Positions 1-9,218 of a DNA stretch of 64,000 nucleotides are shown here, one piece after another. A program made the translations under genes and the position numbers. The stretch's first letter is position 1; the number at the start of each line of letters is the position of its first letter. Origin of the DNA: CAVYXZ01 sp965223835 (GTDB taxonomy: Bacteria > Chloroflexota > Anaerolineae > Aggregatilineales > Phototrophicaceae); NCBI GenBank assembly GCA_965223835.1, contig CBDCXQ010000001.1, positions 5,580,001 through 5,644,000 on the forward strand, read 5' to 3'. The notes beneath the pieces were generated by a model that made no database searches, had not been told where the DNA came from, and saw only the letters and a list, made by a program, of their open reading frames with translations.

Positions 1-581
1 CGGAATAATTCATAAACTTGATCGGCAGTTGCTGAATCGATTTCACCAGTCGGTTCATCAGCCAGCAGCAAACTCGGCTCATTTGCCAGCGCCACCGCAA
101 TCGACACGCGTTGTTGTTCGCCACCCGACATCTCCACCGGTTTATGATTGTGACGGTCGCCCAGTCCGACCAGATCCAGCAACATGTGCGCCCGCTGGTT
201 CGCGGCCAGCCCCGCGCGCCCCGCCAGCGTCATATGGAGCCGAATGTTATCCAGAGCTGACCGATAAGGAATGAGGTTGCGACTGCTCTGTTGCCAGACA
301 AACCCCACCTGGACCTGACGATAGTGATTCAGTTCACGACCGGACATTTTTAGCAGGTCATATTCATCTACCCGCACTTGCCCGGCAGACGGACGAGTCA
401 AGCCACCGAGCACGTTCATCAAGGTTGTCTTCCCGCTGCCGCTGGACCCCACGACTCCGACCAATTCCCCCCGCCGGACGGTTAGGTCCAGGCCCTGCAA
501 CGCCAACACTTCGGTGTCCGCAACCTTAAAAATCTTGACGAGGCTATCGCAGATGATAAAGGCGTCGTTGCCAGTCGTCAC
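1..581 (-). CDS. ABC transporter ATP-binding protein, MacB/LolD type (3' end beyond window)
   Basis: This is the cytoplasmic ATPase of an ABC exporter. The minus-strand translation shows a Walker A motif GSSGSGKTT, a Q-loop FVWQQ, the signature MSGGEQQR and Walker B LLLADEPTGEID, in the order and spacing of the MacB/LolD family. The GTG start at 581 overlaps the stop of the upstream permease by four bases (GTGA), so the two are translationally coupled. The C-terminus runs off the left edge. With the permease and adaptor it forms a tripartite export or lipoprotein-handling system. The substrate cannot be read from the sequence. Confidence 0.93.
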   Translation of the reverse strand, partial: MTTGNDAFIICDSLVKIFKVADTEVLALQGLDLTVRRGELVGVVGSSGSGKTTLMNVLGGLTRPSAGQVRVDEYDLLKMSGRELNHYRQVQVGFVWQQSSRNLIPYRSALDNIRLHMTLAGRAGLAANQRAHMLLDLVGLGDRHNHKPVEMSGGEQQRVSIAVALANEPSLLLADEPTGEIDSATADQVYELF

Positions 582-3427
582 AATGATTCTCCTAATTTGA
601 CAGCCTCAAAAATTCGCATCCGCCGCAGGATAACCAGCAGTACCGCCATAATGATGGCAAACGTTAAGAGGAAAAGGCCGACGATAAGGGCGATTTCGGC
701 CCAGGCAATCGTAACGACATAAGGCGGCACAATGCCCGATAAATTGCCCACGAATTGCATGTAGGGGATGTATAAAACGCTCACGACCAATCCAATCGCC
801 ACCCCCAGGACGATACCGATCAAGATCAGTAAGCCCAGTTCCCAGGCAACGGAAAACATCATGGCCGGTTGTGAGAGGCCAATGGCCCGTAAAATACCAA
901 ATTCGACATATCGCCGCCGGTAGGAAAAGATGTTGTAGAGCAGGAAACCGATGATCGTCGCCAGCGAGGATGCAATAAAGCCGATGGAGAGTAAGCCGAA
1001 TAAGCCCTGCCGTTCGGGACGTACTTGCTCACGTTCGATCCGGCTTAGCGGTTCTTCGATCACGACACTCACGGCCTGGTTGCCGGTAACTGCCCTCGTA
1101 AATTCTGTTTTATCAAACGCCGGGTCGATTCGCGCAATAATGCGATGCGGTAATTCGGTACGGGCTTGTTCAAAGATATAATCCAGATTGCCAACAAATA
1201 ATGGCCCATCATCTTCGGGATACCAGCGTGGGAAATAATCAAACGCACCCACAATTTGTAAGCTCACCGGAATCGTCGCACCACTGCTGCTGATGTCTAG
1301 CTGGATAAAGTCACCCGAAGCCAGCGCCCGATCTTGCATAAATTGCCGCGATACGAGCACGGTGTCTGGGGCGACGGCCAACGCATTGAGCAAATAGCCG
1401 AGACGAATCCGGGAAAAATCGGACCGCCAGAAGATGATTGGCCCCAGTTCGGCCCGGTCTACACCCATAAACTTACCACTGACGCGGCCCGATGTGAGCC
1501 TGGCCGTCGCGTCATATTCCCCCAGACGGGTGGCCTGCTCAACATGCTCGATCGCTCTGATTTCTGAAATATGCATGTAGACCAATGTGGCATCCTGGGT
1601 ATTTCCCAGCTCACCCGGCTGATTGTTACTGAGGACCCGCACCGCCATATCGCCTGCCGTTCGATAAAATTGCTGTTCAAATAAATAGCGGTCAATGGTT
1701 CGAGCAAAGGAAGCGGTGAAGATGCCCAGACTGATGGTCGAAATAAGCAAGATCAGCGGCAAATAGTAGGTCCCTGGCGAACGCTCCAATTGCCGGGTGA
1801 CGATCAACAAGCCGACGCTGCGGGTCATCTGAATAATCCAAACCAGCAGGCTCAACACAACGGGCAGCAGGCGTAAAATAAATAAAGTGAGGGCAAAAAT
1901 CGTCAACGGCGGGAGCAGAAAAACGAACGGTTGATCGTAAGCCTGCTCAATGTTCGAGACCCCACTTTCAATATCAATGAGCGACCCTTGTTGCGTTATC
2001 TGATAGTAAAAATAGGCAATGATCGTCAAGAGCAGCAAGTCAATGCCCAGCCGCTGCCACACGGGACGGCGTAGCAGCCGGGCACTATCCAGTTTATAGG
2101 TGATGATGGTGTGCTGGGAGGCCGCAATGGTGGGGATGACGCGGATACTCACCGTGAACAACAACGCTAACCCGGCGGTGACGATGATGGTGGGCGGCAG
2201 TGAAACAATGAAATTGTTATTCAACGAGAAATCCATGAAGCTGCGGGTTGAGCCGAGTAACCGGGCCAATGTGATGGCCCCCACACTTGCGATCAGCAGC
2301 GCGATGGCCCCCATAATGATGCTCTCAACGACTGTCAGGCCGATCACCTGTAGGGAGGAAGTGCCGCGACTACGCAGCACCGCCGTCTCGTTACGCTGCT
2401 GATTGACGACCAGCCCCACGACCATGACCAGGAAGATGACCATCAAAGCTACAATCGGGATGCTAAAGACCGTGAGGATGAGGGTGAGTACACTGACGGT
2501 GCGCTGATAGGGGATCAATTCACTCACTGGCGATACCTGTGCATACATGCCCGGAAGCAATTGATCGGCCAGCTTTTCGGTCTCGTCGTGACGCGAGATC
2601 AGTTCATCCACACGGCTGGTGTTCACACCACTCCCGTCCGTTACCAGATACCAGACGCCCAGATTGATCTCTGAAGTGGTATAGGGGCTGAGACGATTTT
2701 TATAAGTCTCCTCGTGAACGAGTAAGATGTCCTCGAATGACGTGGGCCGATAAAACCAATAGGACGAATCAACATCGCGAGGCCGCCAGATGCCAGCCAC
2801 TCTTACCGGCGTGACTTGCATGACATCATCAGACTCCAGCCGCCAGTTGTAACTGAGGTAGATTTCGTCGACTTGTATGCCATATTCCGACGCGAAATCC
2901 TCATAAATTAGTACATCAACGACGCTATCTGGTGCAGGATCCGCCGGGGCTGGATACGCTCCTTCTACGATTTCAATCTGATTGACAATGTCCTCGGTTG
3001 TCCCGAAACTCACATAATCGAGGGCACGGTTTTCATCATCATAATTCGTCTCATTGGCGGGATATAAGCGCATTTTCTCCGTCTCGAAATGCCGGACGAT
3101 AAGCGTCGTATCCAACCCTAAAGACTCGCCGCCACGCTCACGCAGAAAAAGATCAATCTGCTCGGTATCTTCCCAGTTGATGGGTTCGTTCCACGAGCCG
3201 ATGTAACTGAAAAAATAGGCGAAGGGCGGACGATTGGATTGATCGGCAATCAACCGCTCGGTGAGAATGCGGAACGCAACCGATTCGGCATAAATCGGAA
3301 TCGTCAACATGAGCGCAACGGCCACCGTGAGGCCGATAATGGTGGCTGTGGTGAGCAAGGGTTGCGCGGACAGGCGGGTGACGGCGACGACCAGAACCGC
3401 CCGCAAAACTTGCAATTGGCGCATCAT
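578..3427 (-). CDS. ABC transporter permease with two FtsX domains
   Basis: This 949-residue membrane protein is the permease partner of the adjoining ATPase. It has an N-terminal membrane segment (about residues 18-45), a large extracytoplasmic domain, a first FtsX helix bundle (about 310-450) followed by the cytoplasmic signature NQQRNETAVLRSRGTS, more helices, a second extracytoplasmic domain (about 590-820), and a second FtsX bundle with RRRYVEFGILRAIGLS. The duplicated FtsX layout resembles large MacB- or LolCE-like permeases of Gram-positive and Chloroflexota genomes. Its start overlaps the adaptor stop by four bases (ATGA), giving a three-gene coupled operon. Confidence 0.92.
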   Translation of the reverse strand: MMRQLQVLRAVLVVAVTRLSAQPLLTTATIIGLTVAVALMLTIPIYAESVAFRILTERLIADQSNRPPFAYFFSYIGSWNEPINWEDTEQIDLFLRERGGESLGLDTTLIVRHFETEKMRLYPANETNYDDENRALDYVSFGTTEDIVNQIEIVEGAYPAPADPAPDSVVDVLIYEDFASEYGIQVDEIYLSYNWRLESDDVMQVTPVRVAGIWRPRDVDSSYWFYRPTSFEDILLVHEETYKNRLSPYTTSEINLGVWYLVTDGSGVNTSRVDELISRHDETEKLADQLLPGMYAQVSPVSELIPYQRTVSVLTLILTVFSIPIVALMVIFLVMVVGLVVNQQRNETAVLRSRGTSSLQVIGLTVVESIIMGAIALLIASVGAITLARLLGSTRSFMDFSLNNNFIVSLPPTIIVTAGLALLFTVSIRVIPTIAASQHTIITYKLDSARLLRRPVWQRLGIDLLLLTIIAYFYYQITQQGSLIDIESGVSNIEQAYDQPFVFLLPPLTIFALTLFILRLLPVVLSLLVWIIQMTRSVGLLIVTRQLERSPGTYYLPLILLISTISLGIFTASFARTIDRYLFEQQFYRTAGDMAVRVLSNNQPGELGNTQDATLVYMHISEIRAIEHVEQATRLGEYDATARLTSGRVSGKFMGVDRAELGPIIFWRSDFSRIRLGYLLNALAVAPDTVLVSRQFMQDRALASGDFIQLDISSSGATIPVSLQIVGAFDYFPRWYPEDDGPLFVGNLDYIFEQARTELPHRIIARIDPAFDKTEFTRAVTGNQAVSVVIEEPLSRIEREQVRPERQGLFGLLSIGFIASSLATIIGFLLYNIFSYRRRYVEFGILRAIGLSQPAMMFSVAWELGLLILIGIVLGVAIGLVVSVLYIPYMQFVGNLSGIVPPYVVTIAWAEIALIVGLFLLTFAIIMAVLLVILRRMRIFEAVKLGESL

Positions 3428-4581
3428 GGACCGAAGACCGTCTGATTTTCGGTGAGGCCTTCGAGGATTTCGACCCGATCATCCCCGCGCAAACCGAGTC
3501 TGACATCAACCCGTTGTTGCACATTGCCGTTTTCGATGACAACAAAATTGCGTCCGCTAAACTGACGAATCGCCGCTATGGGCAGCCACAGCACATCGTC
3601 ACGCTCATCAATCTTCACCGTGAATGACATGCGATCCCCCACTGCAAACTGGTCCGGCGGGGGCGGGGTATCAAATTGAACATGGATCATTTCGTCGGTG
3701 CCAGTACCATGCGGCGCGGGCAACGACGCAACCGTGGCATCATAGACGTCACTGGGGCCAAATGAGCGTTGCAGTTTGGCGGTCATGCCTTCCGCCAGTT
3801 CACTAAGATCATCCGCCTCCAGCGTATGCGTAACTTCCAGGTTGGACACATCGGCGACAATACCAACCAGCTCAAAAGCAACGACGGGGTCGCCAGTTGC
3901 AATGCTGAACGCCGTCAATCGACCATCCATAGGCGCAATCAGACTCGTTTGATTGATACGTGTTTTGAGGTCATCTACCCGCTGCTGTGCCAGCGAAACA
4001 TTGAACCGCAGTTCCGGGTCTACATCATTGTTGAATTCATCGAGGGCTAATTGTGCCAGGTTGCGCTCAATCGTGCGCACATTGACCTGCAACACATCGT
4101 CGCTGGTGGGCGGATCGGACGATTGTGACACCGCATGATCGAGATACAATTGAGCGAGATCCAGGTTAAGCTGCGCCCGCTGCTGTCCAAATTCCGCCTG
4201 GTTGCTGGTGCTATCCAGGATTGATTGGGCAATGGCGAGTTCTTCTTCAGCTTCCAGTAATTCTGCTTCAAGGGCCGATGTATCCAGCGTTGCCAGCAGA
4301 TCACCGGCCTGCACATCGTCACCCGGCGCAAAAAAGGTCGCCAAAACGCGACCGTCTATTTGAAAGGCTATCCCCTCGGTCACAACCGGCGAAATGCGGC
4401 CAAAGTATTTTTTCTCATAGACAATTGGTCCCCGCTCCACCTGATAGACCGGCTTACTGGGGACAATGGGGGTGGGGATGGGCGTTGGTTCTCCTTCAGT
4501 AATCGCGTCACCGAGCGTAGCCTGCGATTGACAACCGGCGATCAGGAGCATTCCCAGGAGTAGAAAGACGATTTGAGGCAC
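3424..4581 (-). CDS. HlyD/MacA-like efflux adaptor lipoprotein
   Basis: This is the periplasmic-adaptor-type subunit of the export operon. I chose the GTG at 4581 because it has GAAGGGAA upstream and gives a clean lipoprotein signal ending in LLIAGC, with Cys17 as the lipidation site. An in-frame upstream ATG at 4644 would add 21 residues ahead of the signal. A biotinyl-lipoyl-like half motif (IDGRVLATFFAPGDDVQAGDLLATLD), a long coiled-coil hairpin rich in Leu, Glu and Gln, and the second lipoyl half (LIAPMDGRLTAFSIATGDPV) are visible, then beta-barrel regions. It presumably links the permease to the cell surface. Confidence 0.88.
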   Translation of the reverse strand: MPQIVFLLLGMLLIAGCQSQATLGDAITEGEPTPIPTPIVPSKPVYQVERGPIVYEKKYFGRISPVVTEGIAFQIDGRVLATFFAPGDDVQAGDLLATLDTSALEAELLEAEEELAIAQSILDSTSNQAEFGQQRAQLNLDLAQLYLDHAVSQSSDPPTSDDVLQVNVRTIERNLAQLALDEFNNDVDPELRFNVSLAQQRVDDLKTRINQTSLIAPMDGRLTAFSIATGDPVVAFELVGIVADVSNLEVTHTLEADDLSELAEGMTAKLQRSFGPSDVYDATVASLPAPHGTGTDEMIHVQFDTPPPPDQFAVGDRMSFTVKIDERDDVLWLPIAAIRQFSGRNFVVIENGNVQQRVDVRLGLRGDDRVEILEGLTENQTVFGP

Positions 4582-4767
4582 AGTGTTCCCTTCTGCTGTT
4601 CGCTGCGACGTAGTTTGAATACAACCGCTGATCTGGTGCGGCAATAATCATACTACCAACCGCAATCGTTTGCATCTATCCAATGAACTGGAAATCGAGT
4701 GACAATCGGCGTCTACCGCGCAGCAGACGTCGACGTCTTTGTAGATTGTCAGCAATGCTACCCCTAT

Positions 4768-4779
4768 GACAACGTTGAC
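4768..4779. promoter_or_regulatory. LacI-family operator O1
   Basis: GACAACGTTGAC is a near-perfect palindrome centred on CG, the usual shape of LacI/GalR-family operators. It differs at one base from a second copy 42 bp downstream. It overlaps the -35 element of the promoter in front of the LacI-type gene. Control by the adjacent regulator is inferred. Confidence 0.7.
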
Positions 4780-4803
4780 ACAATTAAATTAGCCGATTAC
4801 ACT
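4775..4803 (+). promoter_or_regulatory. Promoter of the LacI-type regulator
   Basis: A consensus -35 TTGACA (4775-4780) is separated by 17 bp from TACACT (4798-4803), a fair -10. The -35 lies inside operator O1 and the start site would fall at or just before operator O2. That is a classic arrangement for repression. Confidence 0.65.
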
Positions 4804-4809
4804 ATGTAT

Positions 4810-4821
4810 GTCAACGTTGAC
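4810..4821. promoter_or_regulatory. LacI-family operator O2
   Basis: GTCAACGTTGAC is a perfect 12-bp palindrome lying just downstream of the -10 element. Its spacing from O1 is 42 bp, four helical turns, so both sites face the same side of the DNA and could be bound together. Confidence 0.75.
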
Positions 4822-4841
4822 ACAAATTATTGGAACTTATT

Positions 4842-5864
4842 TTGAATAACAAAGTTCGCCCAACTACCATTGTAGATGTCGCGCGCGAGGCCGGTGTTTC
4901 GCCCAAAACCGTGTCGCGGGTGGTGAATGGCAACGGCTATGTCAGCGACGCGACGCTAGAACGAGTGCAAGATGCGATTGATCGGCTGGATTATCGCGTC
5001 AACCGGGCCGCCCAGAGTCTCGTATCGGACCGAACCACCACGATTGGGCTGGTTGTCCCCAATGTCAGCAATCCATTCTTCCCCGAAGTATTTGCCAGCA
5101 TTCAGCAAACCGCGCTGGAACAGGATTATACGGTTCTGGTTTTCCAGACCCAGGATCGGCCTGATCTGGAGCGCCGCGCGCTGGACATTCTCGATGAACA
5201 TCGGGTTGCGGGAACCATTCTTTACATCCCCAGCCTCCCCGATGATGAGTTGCGCAGTCGGTTACAACGGCAAACTGCAGTGGTGCTCATCGGACATAAC
5301 GCGCTGCATGATCTGGCAGGTATTGTTCAGGTTGACCTGTATGATGCCGCATTTCAGGCGGTGAAGCATCTGGTCCAGGCCAATTGCCGCATTCTGGCCT
5401 ATATTGACGGGCCGCCTGATGAGCGTTTTGTCAACCAGGAACGCTACCGGGGGTTGCAGGCCGCAATGAAGGCCCACAATCTAACAATCATGCCGGAATT
5501 ATTTGTGCATTGCGCCGGTACCATCGAGGCGAGTCGGCAGGCGGCTGCGGCACTCCTGACACAAAATCCAGCGATTGATGCCATCATCTGCCATCATGAT
5601 GTTTTGGCCTATGGTGCACTGGAGGCCTGTGACCATTTGCAGATTGCGGTGCCCGATCAGGTGGCGGTGGTCGGGTTTGATGATATCTCATTCTCTGGCT
5701 TGCAGCGCATTTCATTAACAACGCTGCGTTTTCCCAAAACCGACATCGGTACCCAGGCGGCGCAAATGCTGTTTCGGCGCATTGAAGGTAATTTCGAAGC
5801 AAACGAAATCGTGCTTAAAACCCAACTCATCCATCGTGATTCGACGCCTAAAATTGAAACGTGA
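4842..5864 (+). CDS. LacI/GalR-family transcriptional regulator
   Basis: This is a DNA-binding repressor with a sugar-sensing core. The N-terminus carries the LacI helix-turn-helix (TTIVDVAREAGVSPKTVSRV) and hinge region (RVNRAAQSLVS). A periplasmic-binding-protein-like domain follows (IGLVVPNVSNPFFPE; later VAVVGFDDISFS). No ATG exists near the start. TTG at 4842 is preferred because GGA lies eight bases upstream, and TTG at 4830 would add four residues. The gene precedes a sugar ABC operon with a sulfatase, so it probably regulates that locus and itself through the two upstream palindromes. Confidence 0.93.
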   Translation: MNNKVRPTTIVDVAREAGVSPKTVSRVVNGNGYVSDATLERVQDAIDRLDYRVNRAAQSLVSDRTTTIGLVVPNVSNPFFPEVFASIQQTALEQDYTVLVFQTQDRPDLERRALDILDEHRVAGTILYIPSLPDDELRSRLQRQTAVVLIGHNALHDLAGIVQVDLYDAAFQAVKHLVQANCRILAYIDGPPDERFVNQERYRGLQAAMKAHNLTIMPELFVHCAGTIEASRQAAAALLTQNPAIDAIICHHDVLAYGALEACDHLQIAVPDQVAVVGFDDISFSGLQRISLTTLRFPKTDIGTQAAQMLFRRIEGNFEANEIVLKTQLIHRDSTPKIET

Positions 5865-5934
5865 GCTACAGAAGTTGAAGACAGGATAATGTAGCTGAAT
5901 ATTTAAATTAGTAAATTGTTCTAGAGGCGACCCG

Positions 5935-6867
5935 ATGACAAATTATGCATTAGATTCAACCGTTGGCAGACGCTTCACTGGCTTCATCGCGCAACGTAAA
6001 TGGCGTGATGCGACCATTGCCTACTTATTCATCACACCTTTTCTTTTGTTGTATCTGCTCTTCACCTTTTTGCCTATCCTGCAAGGCTTTTGGATTTCGC
6101 TGCACAACTGGGACGTGATTGGCACCAATATCCAATTCATTGGCCTGAGAAACTATGAGCGATTGTTACAGGACAAGCTGTTCTGGTCTTCGCTGGAACA
6201 CACCGCTTTCTTTGCGGTGCTGGCCGGGCCGGGCCTGATCGTGGTTGGGTTGGCGCTGGCAATTCTGTTAAACCAGAAAATTCGCGGCATCGGTATCTTT
6301 CGCACGCTCTTTTACATGCCCAATATTTTGTCGGTTACGGTGGTGGGGCTGGTGTTTGCCCGCGTCTTTGCTCCTGGAGATCGCGGGTTGGTCAACGTCT
6401 TGATGGGTTCGGTCGGCTTGGAACCTATGTCCTGGCTACTGGATACCAGTCAGGCCATGCCAACTGTCGCCATCACCAAAGTCTGGTGGTCAGTCGGTTT
6501 CAATATGTTGATCTTTCTGGCTGGGTTGCAGGACATCCCCAAAGAACTGTATGAAGCGGCCCGGGTTGATGGCGCGAATCGCTGGGTCCTGTTCCGGCAC
6601 ATCACACTGCCCGGTTTGCGGCGGCCCATGTTATTTGTGCTGGTGTTGCAGGTGATCGCCTCGGTGCAAGTGTTCCCGTTAATTGATGTGCTCACCGGGG
6701 GTGGTCCGGCTGGCAGCACCCGCCCGCTGGTGATGTATCTGTTTGAGCGCTCCTTCGATTACTGGCAGTTAGGCTATGGGTCGGCGCTGGCGTTCATTCT
6801 GTTCATTTTTCTGTTCGTGGTATCGGTCGTCCAGATCTGGTTTTTCAATCGTGGAGAGGAAGCATAA
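5935..6867 (+). CDS. Carbohydrate ABC transporter permease, MalF/UgpA type
   Basis: This inner-membrane permease of about 310 residues has six predicted helices and the EAA loop EAARVDGANRWVLFRHITLPGL that docks with the ATPase. The start ATG has GAGG seven bases upstream. Its stop overlaps the next permease start (TAATG). It belongs to the CUT1 sugar importer family, together with the following permease and binding protein. No ATPase is encoded here, so a shared MsmK-type ATPase elsewhere is likely, as is common in this family. Confidence 0.94.
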   Translation: MTNYALDSTVGRRFTGFIAQRKWRDATIAYLFITPFLLLYLLFTFLPILQGFWISLHNWDVIGTNIQFIGLRNYERLLQDKLFWSSLEHTAFFAVLAGPGLIVVGLALAILLNQKIRGIGIFRTLFYMPNILSVTVVGLVFARVFAPGDRGLVNVLMGSVGLEPMSWLLDTSQAMPTVAITKVWWSVGFNMLIFLAGLQDIPKELYEAARVDGANRWVLFRHITLPGLRRPMLFVLVLQVIASVQVFPLIDVLTGGGPAGSTRPLVMYLFERSFDYWQLGYGSALAFILFIFLFVVSVVQIWFFNRGEEA

Positions 6868-7739
6868 TGGCGACCATGACTCCAGCAATCGGGTATCAAC
6901 AACAACTGCGACGGCAGCAAGAGCGTCGCAACCGTATGATCGCGTTAGGCAGTCTGATTGTGCTGGCGTTTATCTGGCTGTTGCCCATGATCTGGACGCT
7001 CTCGGTCTCGCTGCGACCTGAAACCTCGATTCAGGCTGACCTGTCGCGGCTGGTGCCCGTGCCCTTCACACTGGAAAATTATGAATTCGTGTTGTCCAGC
7101 AGCCGCCTGGCCCGCTGGTTTGGCAACAGTCTGGTAGTCACGGTCGTCCGCACGGTTCTACAAATTGGCGTTTGTTCGCTGGCGGCCTATGCCTTCGCCC
7201 GCATCAAGTTCCCCGGCAGGCGTTATCTGTTCCCATTTGTGCTCATTGGGTTGATGGTGCCGGGGCAGGCCACGTTCATTCCGGTGTATTTGCTGTTTAG
7301 CAATCTCCAGCTTTTGAACACTTATACTGCGTTGATTTTGCCGGGCATCGCATCGTCCTTTGCCGTTTTCCTGCTGGTACAGTTCTTCAAGAACATCCCG
7401 ATTGAGTTGGAAGAGGCTGCGCTCCTGGATGGTGCCAGTCGTTTGGGCGTCTATTTTCGTATCTTTTTGCCGCTGTCTACGCCGGTCTTAACGACGCTTG
7501 CGATCTTCACCTTTCTGGGAACGTGGAACGAATTCTTGTGGCCGCTGGTCGCTGCGACCGACCCGGACATCATGACCATCACCATCGGCCTGCGCAACCT
7601 CACGGCGACCGTAGACCGGATTGAGTTTGGGCAAACGATGGCGGCGGCCTGGGCAGCGGGCTTACCCATCGTGATTTTCTTCCTGATCTTCCAACAGCGC
7701 ATCATATCTGGTATCCAGATTTCCAGTGGTATTAAATGA
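6867..7739 (+). CDS. Carbohydrate ABC transporter permease, MalG/UgpE type
   Basis: This second CUT1 permease (290 residues) has six membrane segments and the EAA-loop sequence EEAALLDGASRLGVYFRIFLPL. It starts within the stop codon of the first permease, so the two are translated in a coupled way and presumably form a heterodimer. The C-terminus ends with the typical QQRIISGIQISSGIK. The sugar imported is unknown, but the downstream sulfatase suggests a sulfated or complex glycan fragment. Confidence 0.94.
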   Translation: MATMTPAIGYQQQLRRQQERRNRMIALGSLIVLAFIWLLPMIWTLSVSLRPETSIQADLSRLVPVPFTLENYEFVLSSSRLARWFGNSLVVTVVRTVLQIGVCSLAAYAFARIKFPGRRYLFPFVLIGLMVPGQATFIPVYLLFSNLQLLNTYTALILPGIASSFAVFLLVQFFKNIPIELEEAALLDGASRLGVYFRIFLPLSTPVLTTLAIFTFLGTWNEFLWPLVAATDPDIMTITIGLRNLTATVDRIEFGQTMAAAWAAGLPIVIFFLIFQQRIISGIQISSGIK

Positions 7740-7829
7740 TCTGTGATTTTGACGAGTCGAAAGGAGCACAAACGATAAGGAATCTACCAACGTCTAAAGT
7801 CAATCTATTGCCAAAGGAGAAAACATTTC

Positions 7830-9149
7830 ATGCGTAACAAATTAACAGCCCTTTTCATCCTGGTCGCTATCACGCTCATGCTGGGTTCGGTCGTGGTGGC
7901 TCAGGACCCCATGACCCTGACCGTAATGCGCTTTTTTGGTGGTTGCACCGACCGATATGCCGGTATTACCGATCTGGAAGGTGTCACCAACGAATGCGGC
8001 ATCATCACGGTATTGACTAATATCTGGAACGAAGCGAATCCTGATGTTCAGATTGAAACGATCGTGGCCGAGTGGCCCGGCACCACCCAGCTCAATGCAG
8101 CGATTGCGGCAGGGACACCGCCCGATATTGCCGTACTGCACGGTCGCCGAATTCCGATCTATGCCTCACGTGGTGCGCTGACGCCGATGACCGCCGCTTT
8201 CGAAGCCGCTGGAATCGACCTGTCGGACTTCACCGAGGGCGCTGCTGATTATGGCCTGTACAACGGTGAATTTTACGGCTTGCCATTTGATCTCGCCGCC
8301 ACCATCTGGCACATTAATCTCGATCTGTGGGCCGAGGCTGGTCTGGTTGATGACAATGGTGCGCCGATACTGCCGACCAATCGCGAGGAATTCGTGACCA
8401 CCGGCCAGCAAATCATGGATGCAACCGGGAAACCGTTCGCTGAAATGGCGGGTCAGGCTGCCACCGTTCGTCCCTTGACGGCGTTCATCTATCAGCAGGG
8501 TGGCACTCTGTCCGATGACGAAGGCAACCCAACCATCAATACGCCCGAAGCATTGGAAGCATTGAACTTCCTGATTGAATTGCAGGAATCGGGTATTGTC
8601 AGTCGCCCCTACAACGAAATTGATGGTCCAACCAGCCTTGAGAATTTCTCTGGAGGCGAAAGCGCCGGCTTGATTGATGGCACCTGGCGCGTGAACCTGT
8701 TTGATAGCCAGATTGCGGAAGGCGAAGTTGCCTTGGAGAATTATTACGTCGCGAACTTCCCGCAGCTATTCGACAATCCCGGCACATTCGCCGGTTCGCA
8801 TAACTGGCTGGTCCCGCTGGGACCCAACGCAGATCCTGATCGCGTCGCCGCCGCCGCCCAATACATCAAATGGCTAAGCGATAACTCGGTGGTTTGGGCG
8901 CGGGTTGGGCATGGGATGACCCGCACGTCAGTCATCAATAGCGAGGAATTCCAAAACCTGCCACATCGGGCGGAATATGCGGAAATGTCTGAAACGGTCC
9001 GCTCGGTCCCGCGTGAAGTTTGGGGCAATGCCTTCTGGGCCATTGTTGCTGAAGAAGTTGAAGCAGCGCTGCTGGGCGTGAAGACCCCGGAAGTCGCGCT
9101 GGCTGACGCTCAGGCTCGGCTTGAGGATTTCGTCCTGTTCCAGAGCTAA
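7830..9149 (+). CDS. Extracellular sugar-binding protein of ABC transporter (family 1)
   Basis: This 439-residue solute-binding protein has an N-terminal signal peptide (MRNKLTALFILVAITLMLGS, cleavage near VVAQD). No lipobox cysteine is seen, so anchoring must differ from typical Gram-positive binding lipoproteins. Internal features fit family 1 sugar-binding proteins, for example AAIAAGTPPDIAVLHG and SHNWLVPLGPNADPDRVAAAAQYIKWL. A strong ribosome site (AAAGGAG) precedes the ATG. It delivers substrate to the two upstream permeases, and a hairpin after its stop may set its expression apart from downstream genes. Confidence 0.93.
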   Translation: MRNKLTALFILVAITLMLGSVVVAQDPMTLTVMRFFGGCTDRYAGITDLEGVTNECGIITVLTNIWNEANPDVQIETIVAEWPGTTQLNAAIAAGTPPDIAVLHGRRIPIYASRGALTPMTAAFEAAGIDLSDFTEGAADYGLYNGEFYGLPFDLAATIWHINLDLWAEAGLVDDNGAPILPTNREEFVTTGQQIMDATGKPFAEMAGQAATVRPLTAFIYQQGGTLSDDEGNPTINTPEALEALNFLIELQESGIVSRPYNEIDGPTSLENFSGGESAGLIDGTWRVNLFDSQIAEGEVALENYYVANFPQLFDNPGTFAGSHNWLVPLGPNADPDRVAAAAQYIKWLSDNSVVWARVGHGMTRTSVINSEEFQNLPHRAEYAEMSETVRSVPREVWGNAFWAIVAEEVEAALLGVKTPEVALADAQARLEDFVLFQS

Positions 9150-9159
9150 ACCTTTCAAC

Positions 9160-9188
9160 GGGTCGGCATTTGTTGTGAATGCCGGCCC
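9160..9188 (+). terminator. Hairpin after the binding-protein gene, partial terminator or mRNA stabiliser
   Basis: GGGTCGGCATT and AATGCCGGCCC form an 11-bp stem with one G-U pair and a seven-base loop, followed by GGCTTATTTTG. The T-run is short, so it may act as a leaky terminator or a 3' stabiliser, as is usual after binding-protein genes in ABC operons. Confidence 0.6.
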
Positions 9189-9218
9189 GGCTTATTTTGA
9201 AGCACAGGTGTAACTCAT

